DNA of 64,000 nucleotides, from the NCBI RefSeq assembly GCF_040448305.1, contig NZ_CP148752.1, positions 4,937,501 through 5,001,500 on the forward strand, in the 5' to 3' direction. The notes beneath the pieces were generated by a model that was given only the letters and a program-made list of their open reading frames with translations, searched no databases and was not told the origin of the DNA. Made by a program: the position numbers and the translations under genes. Of this stretch, positions 37,001 through 42,906 are shown in pieces (within the stretch, counting starts at the first letter, position 1; the number at the start of each line of letters is the position of its first letter). This stretch comes from Pseudomonas fluorescens (GTDB lineage: Bacteria; Pseudomonadota; Gammaproteobacteria; Pseudomonadales; Pseudomonadaceae).

Positions 37001-38017
37001 TTTACCGCGCGCGGTGCCGGCCACGAACAAGGTGGCTTCGGCCAGACCATAGGAGGCCATGAAACTGTCCGCGGTGAAGCCGCAGGTCGCGAACTTCCCG
37101 GCGAAGCGTTCCAGGGTATCGAGGCGAATCGGTTCGGAACCGGAGTACGCCACGCGCCAGCCACTCAGGTCGAGCCGTTCCAGGGCTGACTCGCTGACCC
37201 GCTCGCTGCACAAGCGATAGGCAAAATCCGGCCCGCCGCTGATGGTGCCGCCGTATTCGCTGATTGCCTCCAGCCAGCGCAACGGCCGGCCGAGGAAGTA
37301 CGCCGGAGACATCAACACGCAAGGCACGCCGCTGAAAATCGGCTGCAACAGGCCGCCGATCAGACCCATGTCGTGGTACAGCGGCAGCCAGCTGACGATG
37401 ACGTCGTCGGGGTTCAGGTCAATGCCGAAACCGTGGCGAATCAGCAATTCGTTGGCCACCAGATTGCCGTGGCTGACTTGCACGCCTTTGGGCAGCGCGG
37501 TGGAGCCGGAGGTGTATTGCAGGAAGGCAATGTGATCGTCCTGCAAGTCCACCGCGACCCAGCGCTCGGCCAGTGCACCGTCGAGGGTATCGACACACAG
37601 CAGCGGCGGCGCCCCGTCGATTTGCTGCAACCCATCGCGCAGCCCGGCGCTGGTCAACAGCAAGCGCGGCTGGGCATCGCTGATGATCGACAGCAGGCGT
37701 TCCTGGTGATGACGGCGTGCCGACTCCGGCGGGTAGGCCGGCACCGCGATCACCCCGGCGTACAGGCAACCGAAGAACGCCGCGACGTAATCCGGGCCGC
37801 TGGGGAACAGCAACACAACGCGGTCGCCAACATCCGCTTGCGCCTGCAATGCGCCGGCAATCGTCCGCGCCCGCAGATCCAGTTCGCGATAGCTGAGCAC
37901 CACAGCCTGATCCGGGGACTCGGCAAGAAAGCGCAGGGCCACCCGATCCGGCGTCAGGGCCGCGCGGCGCTGAAGGGCTTGGACCATTGTGCTGGGGAGT
38001 TCGAACGCGTCGATCAT
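25019..38017 (-). CDS. pvdL: PvdL, pyoverdine chromophore nonribosomal peptide synthetase
   Basis: A 4332-residue cytosolic megaenzyme that starts pyoverdine assembly. Order of domains: acyl-AMP ligase (about 1-560, YTSGSTALPKGV); carrier (GGNS, about 608); condensation (HHIIADG, about 806); adenylation (about 1280); carrier (GGHS, 1663); condensation (HHIVTEG, 1863, Glu for the usual Asp); adenylation (2340); carrier (GGDS, 2733); epimerisation (HHLVVDG, 2915); condensation (HHILIDA, 3390); adenylation (3876); carrier (GGHS, 4267). There is no thioesterase. Known PvdL loads a fatty acid, then L-Glu, D-Tyr and L-Dab, and one epimerisation domain after the second amino-acid module fits. By my alignment the last adenylation domain reads D-I-W-E-L-T-A-D-D-K, consistent with Dab. 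The size matches P. aeruginosa PvdL. Confidence 0.95.
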   Translation of the reverse strand: MIDAFELPSTMVQALQRRAALTPDRVALRFLAESPDQAVVLSYRELDLRARTIAGALQAQADVGDRVVLLFPSGPDYVAAFFGCLYAGVIAVPAYPPESARRHHQERLLSIISDAQPRLLLTSAGLRDGLQQIDGAPPLLCVDTLDGALAERWVAVDLQDDHIAFLQYTSGSTALPKGVQVSHGNLVANELLIRHGFGIDLNPDDVIVSWLPLYHDMGLIGGLLQPIFSGVPCVLMSPAYFLGRPLRWLEAISEYGGTISGGPDFAYRLCSERVSESALERLDLSGWRVAYSGSEPIRLDTLERFAGKFATCGFTADSFMASYGLAEATLFVAGTARGKGIGNLRVDDQALAQNRVEAGEGSPIMSCGISQPAHAVLIIDPVSLSEQADNVVGEVWASGPSIASGYWRNPEASAKTFVRHAGQTWLRTGDLGFLRNGELFITGRLKDMLIVRGHNLYPQDIEQTVEREVEVVRKGRVAAFAVTVEGQEGIGIAAEISRSVQKILPPESLIKAIRQAVAEVYQQAPSVVLLLNPGALPKTSSGKLQRSACRNRLADGSLDTYAMFPSAATESAGRIESGSELQGLIGRIWCEQLQVAQVGTDDHFFLLGGNSIAATQVVARLREELGLELNLRLLFEAPTLGGFADVVARLQQDGGLAQGAITALSRQQPMPQSLAQNRLWITWQLDPHSSAYNIPGGLRLRGELDEDALRASFQQLIERHESLRTRFFERDGVALQQVDAAAGFNLQLIDISDLPAAEREVRAQQIREDEARTRFDLEKGPLLWVKLVRLDDEDHQLLVTMHHIIADGWSLNVLIDEFSRLYAAASQGQQALLAPLPTQYADYGSWQRQWLAQGEGERQLAYWKDRLGDEHPTLSLATDHPRSAQQLHSAARHTVRLGAPLSDAVRQTARAHESTAFMLLLAAFQTLLHRYSGQCDIRIGVPNANRPRLETQGLIGFFINTLVLRTEVDSRLPFVELLAQTRQAALGAQAHQDLPFEQLLEAFPQAREQGLFQVMFNHQQRDLGALKRLPGLLAEELPWHSREAKFDLQLHSEEDRNGRLTLSFDYASELFEAATIERLAEHFSNLLRAVCEQADTAIGDLPLLTATEHLQQSDWATAPCAMASQWLPEWLNQQAGLTPERPALMWEGGQMDFAELHIRANRLAHYLRDKGVGPDVCVAIACERSPQLLIGLLAIIKAGGAYVPLDPDYPAERLAYMLSDSGVELLLTQTRLLERLPASEGVSVIAMDTLHLDSWPSHAPGLHLHGDNLAYVIYTSGSTGQPKGVGNTHAALAERLQWMQDTYRLNETDVLMQKAPISFDVSVWECFWPLITGARLLIAGPGEHRDPHRIAQLVQAYGVTTLHFVPPLLSLFIEEPLSAECTSLRRVFSGGEALPAELRNRVLAQLPAVQLHNRYGPTETAINVTHWHCSSADGERSPIGRPLGNVICRVLDSDLNPVPAGVPGELCISGVGLARGYLGRPALTAERFVVDPLGEPGARLYRTGDRARWTADGVIEYLGRLDQQVKLRGFRVEPEEIQARLLAQDGVAQAVVLVRDTVAGAQLIGYYTAASNAGDEAEQTARLKSALAAELPEYMVPAQLMRLDEMPLGPSGKLDRRALPEPQWQVREHVEPETELEQQIAGIWREVLGLAQVGLRDDFFALGGHSLLATQIISRTRQACDVELPLRALFEHSELGAFAEQVRLIQASGSTNKQPPIEKVDRSQLVPLSYSQQRMWFLWQMEPDSPAYNVGGMARLRGVLDVARFEAALQALILRHETLRTTFPSIDGVARQQVHTQTGVRMAWKDFTALDAEVREWQVQQLADDEAHQPFDLETGPLLRACLVKTAEQEHYFVLTLHHIVTEGWAMDIFARELSALYEAFVDDRESPLAPLPVQYLDYSVWQRQWLESGERQRQLDYWTTQLGREHPLLELPADRPRPPVQSHQGELYRFDLSDELAAKVRAFNAQNGLTLFMTMTAALATLLYRYSGQTDLRIGAPVANRIRPESEGLIGAFLNTQVLRCQLDGQMSVGELFEQVRHTVIEGQSHQDLPFDHLVEALQPPRSAAYNPLFQVMCNVQRWEFQQSRSLAGMTVEYLANDARATKFDLNLEVTDLDHRLGCCLTYSTDLFDEPRIARMAGHWRNLLEALIADPQQRLSELPLLACGEQQDLLDSLGVEPGEHRLDQCIHHLFAEQALTRQDAPALTFAGQTLSYTELDSRANRLAWMLRERGVGPQVRVGLALERSLEMVVGLLAILKAGGAYVPLDPEYPLDRLHYMIEDSGIGLLLSDVAMFKALGELPATVGRWCLEEDTAALASYPTSELPLISLPQHQAYLIYTSGSTGKPKGVVVSHGEIAMHCRAVIERFGMRPDDCELHFYSINFDAATERLLVPLLSGAQVVLRAQGQWDAEEICGLIRRHHINVLGFTPSYGSQLAQWLATQNETLPVRMIITGGEALTGEHLARIRAAFKPSQFFNAYGPTETVVMPLASLAPEGLEEGAGSVPIGSVIGDRVAYILDADLALVPQGATGELYVGGAGLAQGYHQRPGMTAERFVADPFAASGGRIYRTGDLVRQRADGLVEYLGRIDHQVKIRGFRIELGEIETRLLEHASIREAVVLALDAPSGKQLVGYLVTDVAEHNEAQQSVLREALKAHLKSQLPDYMVPTHLILLASMPLTANGKLDRRALPAPDPELNRQHYVAPGNELEITLAQIWCEVLNVAQVGLNDNFFELGGDSILSIQVVSRARQQGIHFSPRDLFQHQTVQTLAAVATRSEQVSAEQGLIMGESRLTPIQHWFFDTDIPQRQHWNQALLLQPTVALEPHRLEQVLLAVIEQHDALRLRFSKVVGQWQATHQSISDAPVLWQVRVSSMDKCAALFADAQRSLDLEEGPLLRVLLVDGPDGQQRLFIATHHLVVDGVSWRVLLDDLQTVYRQLDAQQSMKLPAKTSAFKDWAARLQAYADSESLREELDLWQAHLAGPTADLPCDHPEGGRQNRHAQTVSVRLDSERTRQLLQQAPSAYRTQVNDLLLTALARVLCRWSGQPSALIQLEGHGREALFDDIDLTRTVGWFTSAYPLRLTPSNIEEAAGQGASIKAIKEQLRAVPHKGLGYGVLRYLADDQSRQRMAGLPVAPITFNYLGQFDQSFGADALFHPLDEAIGAAHDGNAPLPNELSVDGQVYGGELVLRWTFSAERFDGQTINELADAYLGELSSLIEHCLRDDAGGLTPSDFPLANLSQTQLDALPVPAAVIEDVYPLTPMQEGMLLHTLLEPGTGLYYMQDRYRINSELDPQRFAQAWQAVIARHEALRASFCWNVGEDMLQVIHKPGSTPIEYLDWSNLAEAEQEPKLQTLLKTEREAGFDLLNQAPFHLRLIRVGAARYWFMMSNHHILIDAWCRSLLMNDFFEIYSALGEDREAQLGLVTRYRDYIGWLQHQSLAEARQWWKTNLQGFERTTPIPSDRPLLREHAGDSGGMIVGDRYTRLDARDGAQLRELAQAHQLTINTFAQAAWALVLRRLSGDRDVLFGVTVAGRPVDMPQMQRTVGLFINSIALRVKMPEDGQRCSVRQWLSGLLDHNMQLREYEYLPLVNIQEQSELPKGQPLFDSLFVFENAPVEVSVLDRAQSLNATSDSGRTHTNFPLTAVCYPGDDLGLHLSYDQRYFDEATVERMLAEFKRLLLALVEGFHGDMADLPLLGAEEQDFLIHGCNQSEHQYPLEQSYVALFETQVARHPQRIAASCLDRQYSYLELNQRSNRLGHALIAAGVGRDQPVALLAERSLELLGMIIGSFKAGAGYLPLDPGLPSQRLNRIIDLSRTPLLVCTQACREQAQALLDESGCASRPRLLVWEEVQDLALSADNPGVYSGPDNLAYVIYTSGSTGLPKGVMVEQRGMLNNQLSKVPYLNLSDADVIAQTASQSFDISVWQFLAAPLFGARVDIVPNTIAHDPQGLLAHVQGQGITVLESVPSLIQGMLAQERMSLDGLRWMLPTGEAMPPELAHQWLLRYPQIGLVNAYGPAECSDDVAFFRVDMASTRGSYLPIGTPTDNNRLYLLDGALELVPLGAVGELCVAGTGVGRGYVSDPLRTAPVFVPNPFGAPGERLYRTGDLARRRSDGVLEYVGRIDHQVKIRGYRIELGEIEARLHEQPEVRDAAVGVQEGANGKHLVGYLVAVDSVLNPAERLERIKQRLRAELPEYMVPLHWLWLDKLPLNANGKLDRKALPALEIGQLQSQDYQAPRNELEQTLADIWAEVLKVEKVGVRDNFFELGGHSLLATQIASRVQKTLQRDVPLRAMFECSTVEELAEYIDGLVASEITEEKVDRLNDLMAELEGL

Positions 38018-38042
38018 GAGGTTTCCTGCCTGAATTCGGCTT

Positions 38043-38142
38043 GGTAGGAGCGAGCCTGCTCGCGAAAATCCGGAGAGCGCCGCGGGGTGTCAGGCGCCCA
38101 TCGTCATCGTTGACGACCATCGCGAGCGAGCTCGCTCCTACG
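38043..38142. repeat. REPIN in the pvdL leader
   Basis: Arms around taggagcgagcctgctcgcg and gcgagcgagctcgctccta are inverted copies. The element lies between the putative pvdL promoter and the start codon, only about 25 bases before the ATG, so it would form a hairpin in the 5' untranslated RNA. Confidence 0.85.
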
Positions 38143-38180
38143 GGGTGATGAGGGTTGCGCTGTGCAATTCACCAATGAGA

Positions 38181-38204
38181 ACGGATGACGTCTGGAAATA
38201 ATTA
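38181..38204 (-). promoter_or_regulatory. Putative PvdS promoter for pvdL (variant box)
   Basis: On the minus strand TAATT (38200-38204) is followed by 16 bases and CGT (38181-38183). The spacing equals that of the three TAAAT boxes in this window, with one base different in the -35 element. It lies about 165 bases upstream of pvdL. Confidence 0.55.
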
Positions 38205-38297
38205 GTCGCCAGGCTGGAACGCAAAGCGCACTGAAGTGCGTCAGCGTGTCGCAGTTCTCACTCTGCACTGTTGCGACGCATTAGTTCTTTTTCTCAT

Positions 38298-38326
38298 TTG
38301 ACAATCATTATCATTAAGCCTAATTT
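38298..38326 (+). promoter_or_regulatory. Fur-controlled sigma-70 promoter of pvdS
   Basis: TTGACA (38298-38303), a 17-base spacer and TAATTT (38321-38326) make a good housekeeping promoter. The spacer contains GACAATCATTATCATTAAG (38300-38318), a strong Fur-box match (repeated NAT-TAT units). Fur with iron would block polymerase here, which is the known control of pvdS. Confidence 0.8.
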
Positions 38327-38400
38327 GTCGCTCGATCTGTAGGACGGCCCCCCCGGTCCATTCGCCGTCCCACTAACCTTTTGGCAGCAGGGTGATTTCC

Positions 38401-38949
38401 ATGATGGAACCAGTATCCACAAGCAGGTGCGATACACCGCTACTTCAGGCATTCGTCGACAATCGACTGATTCTGGTGAAGATCGCAGCCCGAATTACCG
38501 GTTGCCGCTCACGTGCCGAAGATGTTGTGCAGGATGCATTCTTCCGGTTGCAATCGGCCCCGCCCATCACCAGTTCGATCAAGGCTCAGCTCAGCTACCT
38601 GTTCCAGATCGTGCGCAACCTGGCGATCGACCACTACCGCAAGCAGGCACTGGAGCAGAAGTATTCCGGCCCTGAAGAGGAAGGGCTGAATGTGGTGATC
38701 CAGGGTGCGTCACCGGAAACCTCGCACATCAATTTCTCGACGCTGGAGCACATTGCCGATGCGTTGACCGAGTTGCCGAGCCGCACCCGCTACGCCTTCG
38801 AGATGTATCGCCTGCACGGTGTACCGCAAAAAGACATCGCCAAGGAACTCGGCGTCTCGCCGACCCTGGTGAACTTCATGATCCGTGATGCGCTGGTGCA
38901 CTGCCGCAAGGTGTCGGGCAAGCGTGGCGATATGGCTGCTCGCCAATAA
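38401..38949 (+). CDS. pvdS: PvdS, iron-starvation extracytoplasmic-function sigma factor
   Basis: A 182-residue ECF sigma factor directing RNA polymerase to TAAAT-N16-CGT promoters of pyoverdine genes. Region 2 includes CDTPLLQAFVDNRLILVKIAARITGC and AEDVVQDAFFRL; region 4 includes LPSRTRYAFEMYRLHG and QKDIAKELGVSPTLVNFMI. The start is placed at the ATG at 38401 because the following residues align with the known PvdS N-terminus; a GTG three codons upstream is possible. It is divergent from pvdL, with a Fur box on its promoter. Its activity is normally held by the anti-sigma FpvR, which is not in this window. Confidence 0.95.
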   Translation: MMEPVSTSRCDTPLLQAFVDNRLILVKIAARITGCRSRAEDVVQDAFFRLQSAPPITSSIKAQLSYLFQIVRNLAIDHYRKQALEQKYSGPEEEGLNVVIQGASPETSHINFSTLEHIADALTELPSRTRYAFEMYRLHGVPQKDIAKELGVSPTLVNFMIRDALVHCRKVSGKRGDMAARQ

Positions 38950-38966
38950 GATCTGAAAACTCATTG

Positions 38967-39040
38967 CCCCTATCGCGAGCAAGCTCGCTCCCACAGGTTC
39001 GGCGCACACCCTGTGGGAGCGAGCTTGCTCGCGATAGGGG
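38967..39040. repeat. REPIN with perfect 31-base arms
   Basis: Arms 38967-38997 and 39010-39040 are perfect inverted copies with a 12-base loop, located between the convergent pvdS and pvdY genes. It may serve as a shared transcript end. Confidence 0.92.
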
Positions 39041-39074
39041 ACTCAAGGTCAATACATAGCTTGAGCCTTACCTA

Positions 39075-40088
39075 TCAAGCCAGTCTGCACCGATCAAAAA
39101 ACCGCTCCCGCCCCAACACCATCAAGGCCGCGCGCTTGTGCGGGAAGTCGAACTCTTTCTCGCAGTGAAAGCGCTGCTCCTGCATGTACCCGATCATCTT
39201 CGCGTTATCGGCACGAGGCTCGGCAACCACGCGCTGCGTGCGCGGATCATCAAGAAACAGGTAATGCACCAGCGCCGATAACCAGCTCGCCACCTTGTGC
39301 GGACCACGGTGATGTTCTTCGCCCACCAGCATGTGAATGCCACGGTCGTAATCGCCGGCCTCGTAGAAGGGGGCGATGCGATCCTCCCTGGCCCAGTAGG
39401 CTTCGAAATAAGCGAACGGCTGATCATCGAAACAACCGATCAGCGTCAGCGTATGCGGGTCGGCTTCGAGTTTGCTCAGGTATTGGCGATGCTGTTCGAG
39501 GCTGCCCTCCTCCTGCCAGAAACTGGCGACACGCGGGCTGTTCTGCCAGCGGTTGAAGCGCGCCAGGTCTTGCTCGATGTCCAGCGTGCGCAGGGAAACC
39601 CGGGCACCCAGCCGCGCATCGAAGCGTCGATACACTTCACCCCGGGGTTTGACCGGCCGCCGTGGATGGCGCTTGCCGTCGGTCATGACCATTTGCTGCG
39701 GATAGCTGCCAGTCAGTGAATGCCCCAGCCACGGTTGCGGCAACTGCCAGAACACGGTGCGCTCGCAGTGATACTGGCCGCTGACGGGAGTTGGAATCAG
39801 CAGACCGCTGGACACGGCTTCGTCCGGCACATCTTGCAGTTGCCAGGTAAGACGCTGGCAGTCGGAGTCGCGAGCGAACAGCCAGTAACAGGCCGCCCAC
39901 AATGCCTGCCCTTCAGGTCGACTGAAACGCTCCTCCATTTGCACGTGCAACTCGGGGCCACGATTCAGCCGCAGGGCGGGCAACGGTTGCCCTTCCAGGC
40001 TGAGGCTCAGGCAGCAATCGGTTTCATCAGCGACAAGACGACTGCCTGTCGGCAGACACAGGGCAGTCAGGTCATTCAAATTGGGCAT
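39075..40088 (-). CDS. pvdY: PvdY-type N5-hydroxyornithine acyltransferase
   Basis: A 337-residue protein whose C-terminal half (about 165-335) is a GNAT acyltransferase of the IucB/RhbD/MbtK siderophore type. Visible are RFNRWQNSPRVASFWQEEG, ADPHTLTLIGCFDDQPFAYFEAYWA, MLVGEEHHRGPHKVASWL and RVVAEPRADNAKMI. The N-terminal half is a family-typical extension. It would acetylate N5-hydroxyornithine for the pyoverdine peptide. A perfect TAAAT-N16-CGT box upstream and the adjacency to pvdS support the pyoverdine role. Naming as pvdY rests on family and location. Confidence 0.8.
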   Translation of the reverse strand: MPNLNDLTALCLPTGSRLVADETDCCLSLSLEGQPLPALRLNRGPELHVQMEERFSRPEGQALWAACYWLFARDSDCQRLTWQLQDVPDEAVSSGLLIPTPVSGQYHCERTVFWQLPQPWLGHSLTGSYPQQMVMTDGKRHPRRPVKPRGEVYRRFDARLGARVSLRTLDIEQDLARFNRWQNSPRVASFWQEEGSLEQHRQYLSKLEADPHTLTLIGCFDDQPFAYFEAYWAREDRIAPFYEAGDYDRGIHMLVGEEHHRGPHKVASWLSALVHYLFLDDPRTQRVVAEPRADNAKMIGYMQEQRFHCEKEFDFPHKRAALMVLGRERFFDRCRLA

Positions 40089-40128
40089 GGGTCGGGCTCA
40101 CGATAATCGTCGACAGTTCAACGAAGTG

Positions 40129-40152
40129 ACGTGAGCCAGTCGTGGAAATTTA
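40129..40152 (-). promoter_or_regulatory. PvdS-dependent promoter for pvdY
   Basis: On the minus strand TAAAT (40148-40152), a 16-base spacer and CGT (40129-40131). It lies about 40 bases upstream of the pvdY start. Confidence 0.85.
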
Positions 40153-40222
40153 ACGAAACCACCTCGAATCTAAATGAGTATTCGCAATGACTGATCTCCA
40201 GACAAAAGACGTTGCACTGATG

Positions 40223-41062
40223 CTAGATCGACCTGACCCAGATTTCGCGGAAGGCATAGTCATTCCCGCTTCCGGAAGCTTCGTGACTCTTGATTTGCAG
40301 CTCTACCTGCGAAGTACCCGCGATAAAAGTACCCGAGTGCGGCGTCCAGTCAGTCATCGAAAAAACCTTCTCTGGTGCAATGACTTGCGACCCGCTTTGG
40401 AGTGAGAGTTTAGGAGTGACATAGGTGTTATTCCACCTGCGCACAGTCATCCCAAATTCATAGGTTCGACCCGCTTGCAGCCCATGAAAGGATTTTTCTA
40501 AAACAATCCCGGCAGAGTTATTGGTCGCGGTGTGGTTGTGTAATACATAGATGTCGCCATCTCTTTCGATAATGAGATCCGATGCATCAGACCCCGCCGC
40601 CCCTCTCATCCATCCATTCCAGTTATCGGTACCATCTGTTTCTGAAAAAGTCGTTGTATCGTCAAAGGGTTCCCGAACCTCAAGACTCAATGGCGGGAAC
40701 AGCACCGGCCCAGCGCAGCAGCTTCCGTCCAGCACAGCCTGGAAAACAAATGCGAGATGGCTACGGTCTTTCAGATTCTGCAAAGCCGACCAAGGAATAT
40801 TTCGACACCAGCCCTCCTCGAACTCTTGTTCCGTGACGGGTTCTGCATCGGCCACTCGCAGCATGACTGGCGAGCCGTCGACCTGTTGACCGCAGACATT
40901 CAACGTCGTCTTTTGACCGACCACCATGAACGGCCAATGCGTCACCTCTACGGTAACGCCAGTCGGGTCATCAGGTTTTTTCAGCGTAAGTACATTATCG
41001 ACAGCTTGCTCCACCACGGGGGAGGGAACACAGCACAGAGAGACCAACAATGGATTGCTCAT
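40223..41062 (-). CDS. Orphan protein with C-terminal carbohydrate-binding-like beta domain
   Basis: A 279-residue protein without signal peptide. The N-terminal half includes LTLKKPDDPTGVTVEVTHWP and CGQQVDGSPVMLRV. The C-terminal half (about 150-279) looks like a jelly-roll module: GLQAGRTYEFGMTVRRWNN, then TPKLSLQSGSQ, and VELQIKSHEASGSGNDY near the end. The ATG at 41062 has an AAAGG site; a longer reading is less likely. Base composition is lower in G+C than the neighbouring pyoverdine and atu genes. Similar modules occur in secreted or surface proteins of pseudomonads. No function is assigned. Confidence 0.68.
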   Translation of the reverse strand: MSNPLLVSLCCVPSPVVEQAVDNVLTLKKPDDPTGVTVEVTHWPFMVVGQKTTLNVCGQQVDGSPVMLRVADAEPVTEQEFEEGWCRNIPWSALQNLKDRSHLAFVFQAVLDGSCCAGPVLFPPLSLEVREPFDDTTTFSETDGTDNWNGWMRGAAGSDASDLIIERDGDIYVLHNHTATNNSAGIVLEKSFHGLQAGRTYEFGMTVRRWNNTYVTPKLSLQSGSQVIAPEKVFSMTDWTPHSGTFIAGTSQVELQIKSHEASGSGNDYAFREIWVRSI

Positions 41063-41216
41063 GACTAAATGCCTTTCGTTATGTGCCCCCCAGAAGAGGG
41101 AACACCGGAAAGTCATCTAAGCCCGGAGCGTTCAACAACGTCTACTGTCATATTTGACAGGTTAAAGCGCAAATCCGATCAGCGGTTAATCACATGCTTT
41201 CATGAAAATGCCACCG

Positions 41217-42008
41217 TTACCGAGGCACCGGCACAAGCGCAATTTTGTACGGATCGAAAATCTTCAACATCTGGCCATTGTCCCGCAAGCCCTGCAGCAA
41301 CTTGCTGAAGGCCTCGCCGCTGATGGGCGCGGTCGGACGCAGAATGGCGTAGTGGTGATAGATCTGGTCGACGCGCTGGGACACCAGCAATTCATCGGCG
41401 ACTTTTTTATTGCGCAAGAAGTAGTCGCTCAGGTAGGAGCGCGTGACCAGGGCAATGTCGGCCCGGTCGCGCAATACCATCAGCAGATTGCTGTCATGGG
41501 AATAGGTCAGCGTGGCGTTGTAGTTTTTCGCGAGGTACAGGGGATCGGCATTGAAGTTGGCGAACTCGTAGTGATAGCCGCTGAACAGTGCCAGGCGCTT
41601 GCCGTTCAGGTTGGCAAAATAGCTTTGCTGTCGATCAGGCAGGCGTTGCGCGACAAAAATCTCGGCGTCTTCCAGCCCCATGTCGACGGCCGTGTGGGGG
41701 ATCTCTTCCCAACCCCAGGCGGGATTTTCGAAGATGGCCATGTCGACCCGGCCCTGCTTGAAATCACCGAAGCGCCGGGGAATGGAAGTGGGCACCAGGA
41801 TAAACTGGTAGTCCGTTTGCGACGCATTCAGGGCCTCGACCAGTTGCGGCAGCAACCCGGTATCGGCCCCGGATTCCGGGCGCACGGTGTAAGGCGGAAA
41901 ATGCGCGGCACCAATGCGCACCAGTTGCGCAGCCTGGGACGGCATCATCGTTGACGCCGCAAACATCGACAGCAACAGCCGCGAGGCTGATCGAATTGGC
42001 GAACCCAT
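41217..42008 (-). CDS. Periplasmic solute-binding-like protein (SBP family 3)
   Basis: A 263-residue exported protein. The signal peptide ends near PSQA-AQ, then VRIGAAHFPPYTVRPESGADTGLLPQLVEALNAS matches the start of family-3 extracellular solute-binding domains. Later ADIALVTRSYLSDYFLRNK and YAILRPTAPISGEAFSKLLQGL fit the same fold. No permease or ATPase gene adjoins it, so it may be an orphan binding or sensing protein rather than part of an importer. The ATG at 42008 has a GTGGGG ribosome site. Confidence 0.8.
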   Translation of the reverse strand: MGSPIRSASRLLLSMFAASTMMPSQAAQLVRIGAAHFPPYTVRPESGADTGLLPQLVEALNASQTDYQFILVPTSIPRRFGDFKQGRVDMAIFENPAWGWEEIPHTAVDMGLEDAEIFVAQRLPDRQQSYFANLNGKRLALFSGYHYEFANFNADPLYLAKNYNATLTYSHDSNLLMVLRDRADIALVTRSYLSDYFLRNKKVADELLVSQRVDQIYHHYAILRPTAPISGEAFSKLLQGLRDNGQMLKIFDPYKIALVPVPR

Positions 42009-42101
42009 CAAAACGACCCCACTCCCCAATAAAACAGCATCAATGCATTCAAGCTAGGCGGTTTCTTCCAGTTAGCCAGTTTAATGCTGACCAACACTAA
42101 C

Positions 42102-42728
42102 TTATTGCCGGTCTTCCAGCACCAGAATCAACGCCTCTTCAGCCAACTGATCGAGGCTCATGCTGCCGTCGGCGCGAAACCAGGTGGTGGTCCAGGACAA
42201 TGCGCCGGTCAGGAAGCGCCGAGTGATAAACACATCGCCGCGGATAAAACCGGCGGTCTTGGCTTCACCCAGTACTTGCAGCCAGATGTCTTCGTAGATA
42301 TCCCGCAGCGCCAGGACCTTGGCCTGGCCCTCTTCGGACAGCGAGCGCCATTCGTAGACCAGCACGGCCATGGCCTCGCCGCTGCCGCCCATGATCGACT
42401 GCAACTCACAGCGGATCAGCGCCAGCACCTGCTCGCGCACACTGCCGGCCTCGGCGATGGACGCACGCATCAACGCGGTGTTGTAGCGAATGGTCTCCTC
42501 CATCACCGCGCGCAGAATTTCGTCCTTGCTCTTGAAGTGATGGAAAATACTCCCGGACTGAATGCCCACGGCGCCGGCCAGGTCGCGCACGGTCGTGCGT
42601 TCATAGCCTTTATTGCGGAACAGGTGGGCCGCCACTTGCAGCAACTTGCCACGGGCGCTGTCCGGGTCGGTCAATTGGCCGTCGTCGACCAATTGGCGCA
42701 TCACCCTCAGGGCTTTTTGCTCGTCCAC
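42102..42728 (-). CDS. atuR: AtuR, TetR-family repressor of terpene degradation
   Basis: A 208-residue regulator. The helix-turn-helix (about 25-70) contains RTTVRDLAGAVGIQSGSIFHHFKSKDEIL, and the rest is a TetR ligand-binding domain. I chose the GTG at 42728 because AGGAGA lies 8 bases before it; a TTG eight codons upstream is the alternative. It is divergent from atuA, and two 16-base mirror-image operators lie in between, as reported for AtuR of P. aeruginosa. The inducer is expected to be a terpenoid acyl-CoA or acid. Confidence 0.85.
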   Translation of the reverse strand: MDEQKALRVMRQLVDDGQLTDPDSARGKLLQVAAHLFRNKGYERTTVRDLAGAVGIQSGSIFHHFKSKDEILRAVMEETIRYNTALMRASIAEAGSVREQVLALIRCELQSIMGGSGEAMAVLVYEWRSLSEEGQAKVLALRDIYEDIWLQVLGEAKTAGFIRGDVFITRRFLTGALSWTTTWFRADGSMSLDQLAEEALILVLEDRQ

Positions 42729-42816
42729 CCATTCTCTCCTACAGTCGATCAATCAGTAACGCCGATCCCCCCGAAAACACCGGAGTTGCGCGGGCAATTT
42801 AAGCGCATGGATGCAA

Positions 42817-42832
42817 CCAAGCAAGCGCTTGG
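42817..42832. promoter_or_regulatory. AtuR operator 1
   Basis: CCAAGCAAGCGCTTGG. Its exact reverse complement recurs 43 bases downstream as operator 2. It lies upstream of the -35 element of the atuA promoter. Confidence 0.75.
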
Positions 42833-42851
42833 GCAGAAGAAAATCAAGTCA

Positions 42852-42881
42852 TTTACAAACCAAGCGCTTGCTTGGTAATGT
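42852..42881 (+). promoter_or_regulatory. atuA promoter with AtuR operator 2 in its spacer
   Basis: TTTACA (42852-42857), an 18-base spacer and TAATGT (42876-42881) form a likely promoter 25 bases before the atuA start. The spacer contains CCAAGCGCTTGCTTGG (42860-42875), so a bound repressor would cover the -35/-10 gap. Confidence 0.7.
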
Positions 42882-42906
42882 CGACGCACTTCGGTTGGAG
42901 GTGGCT

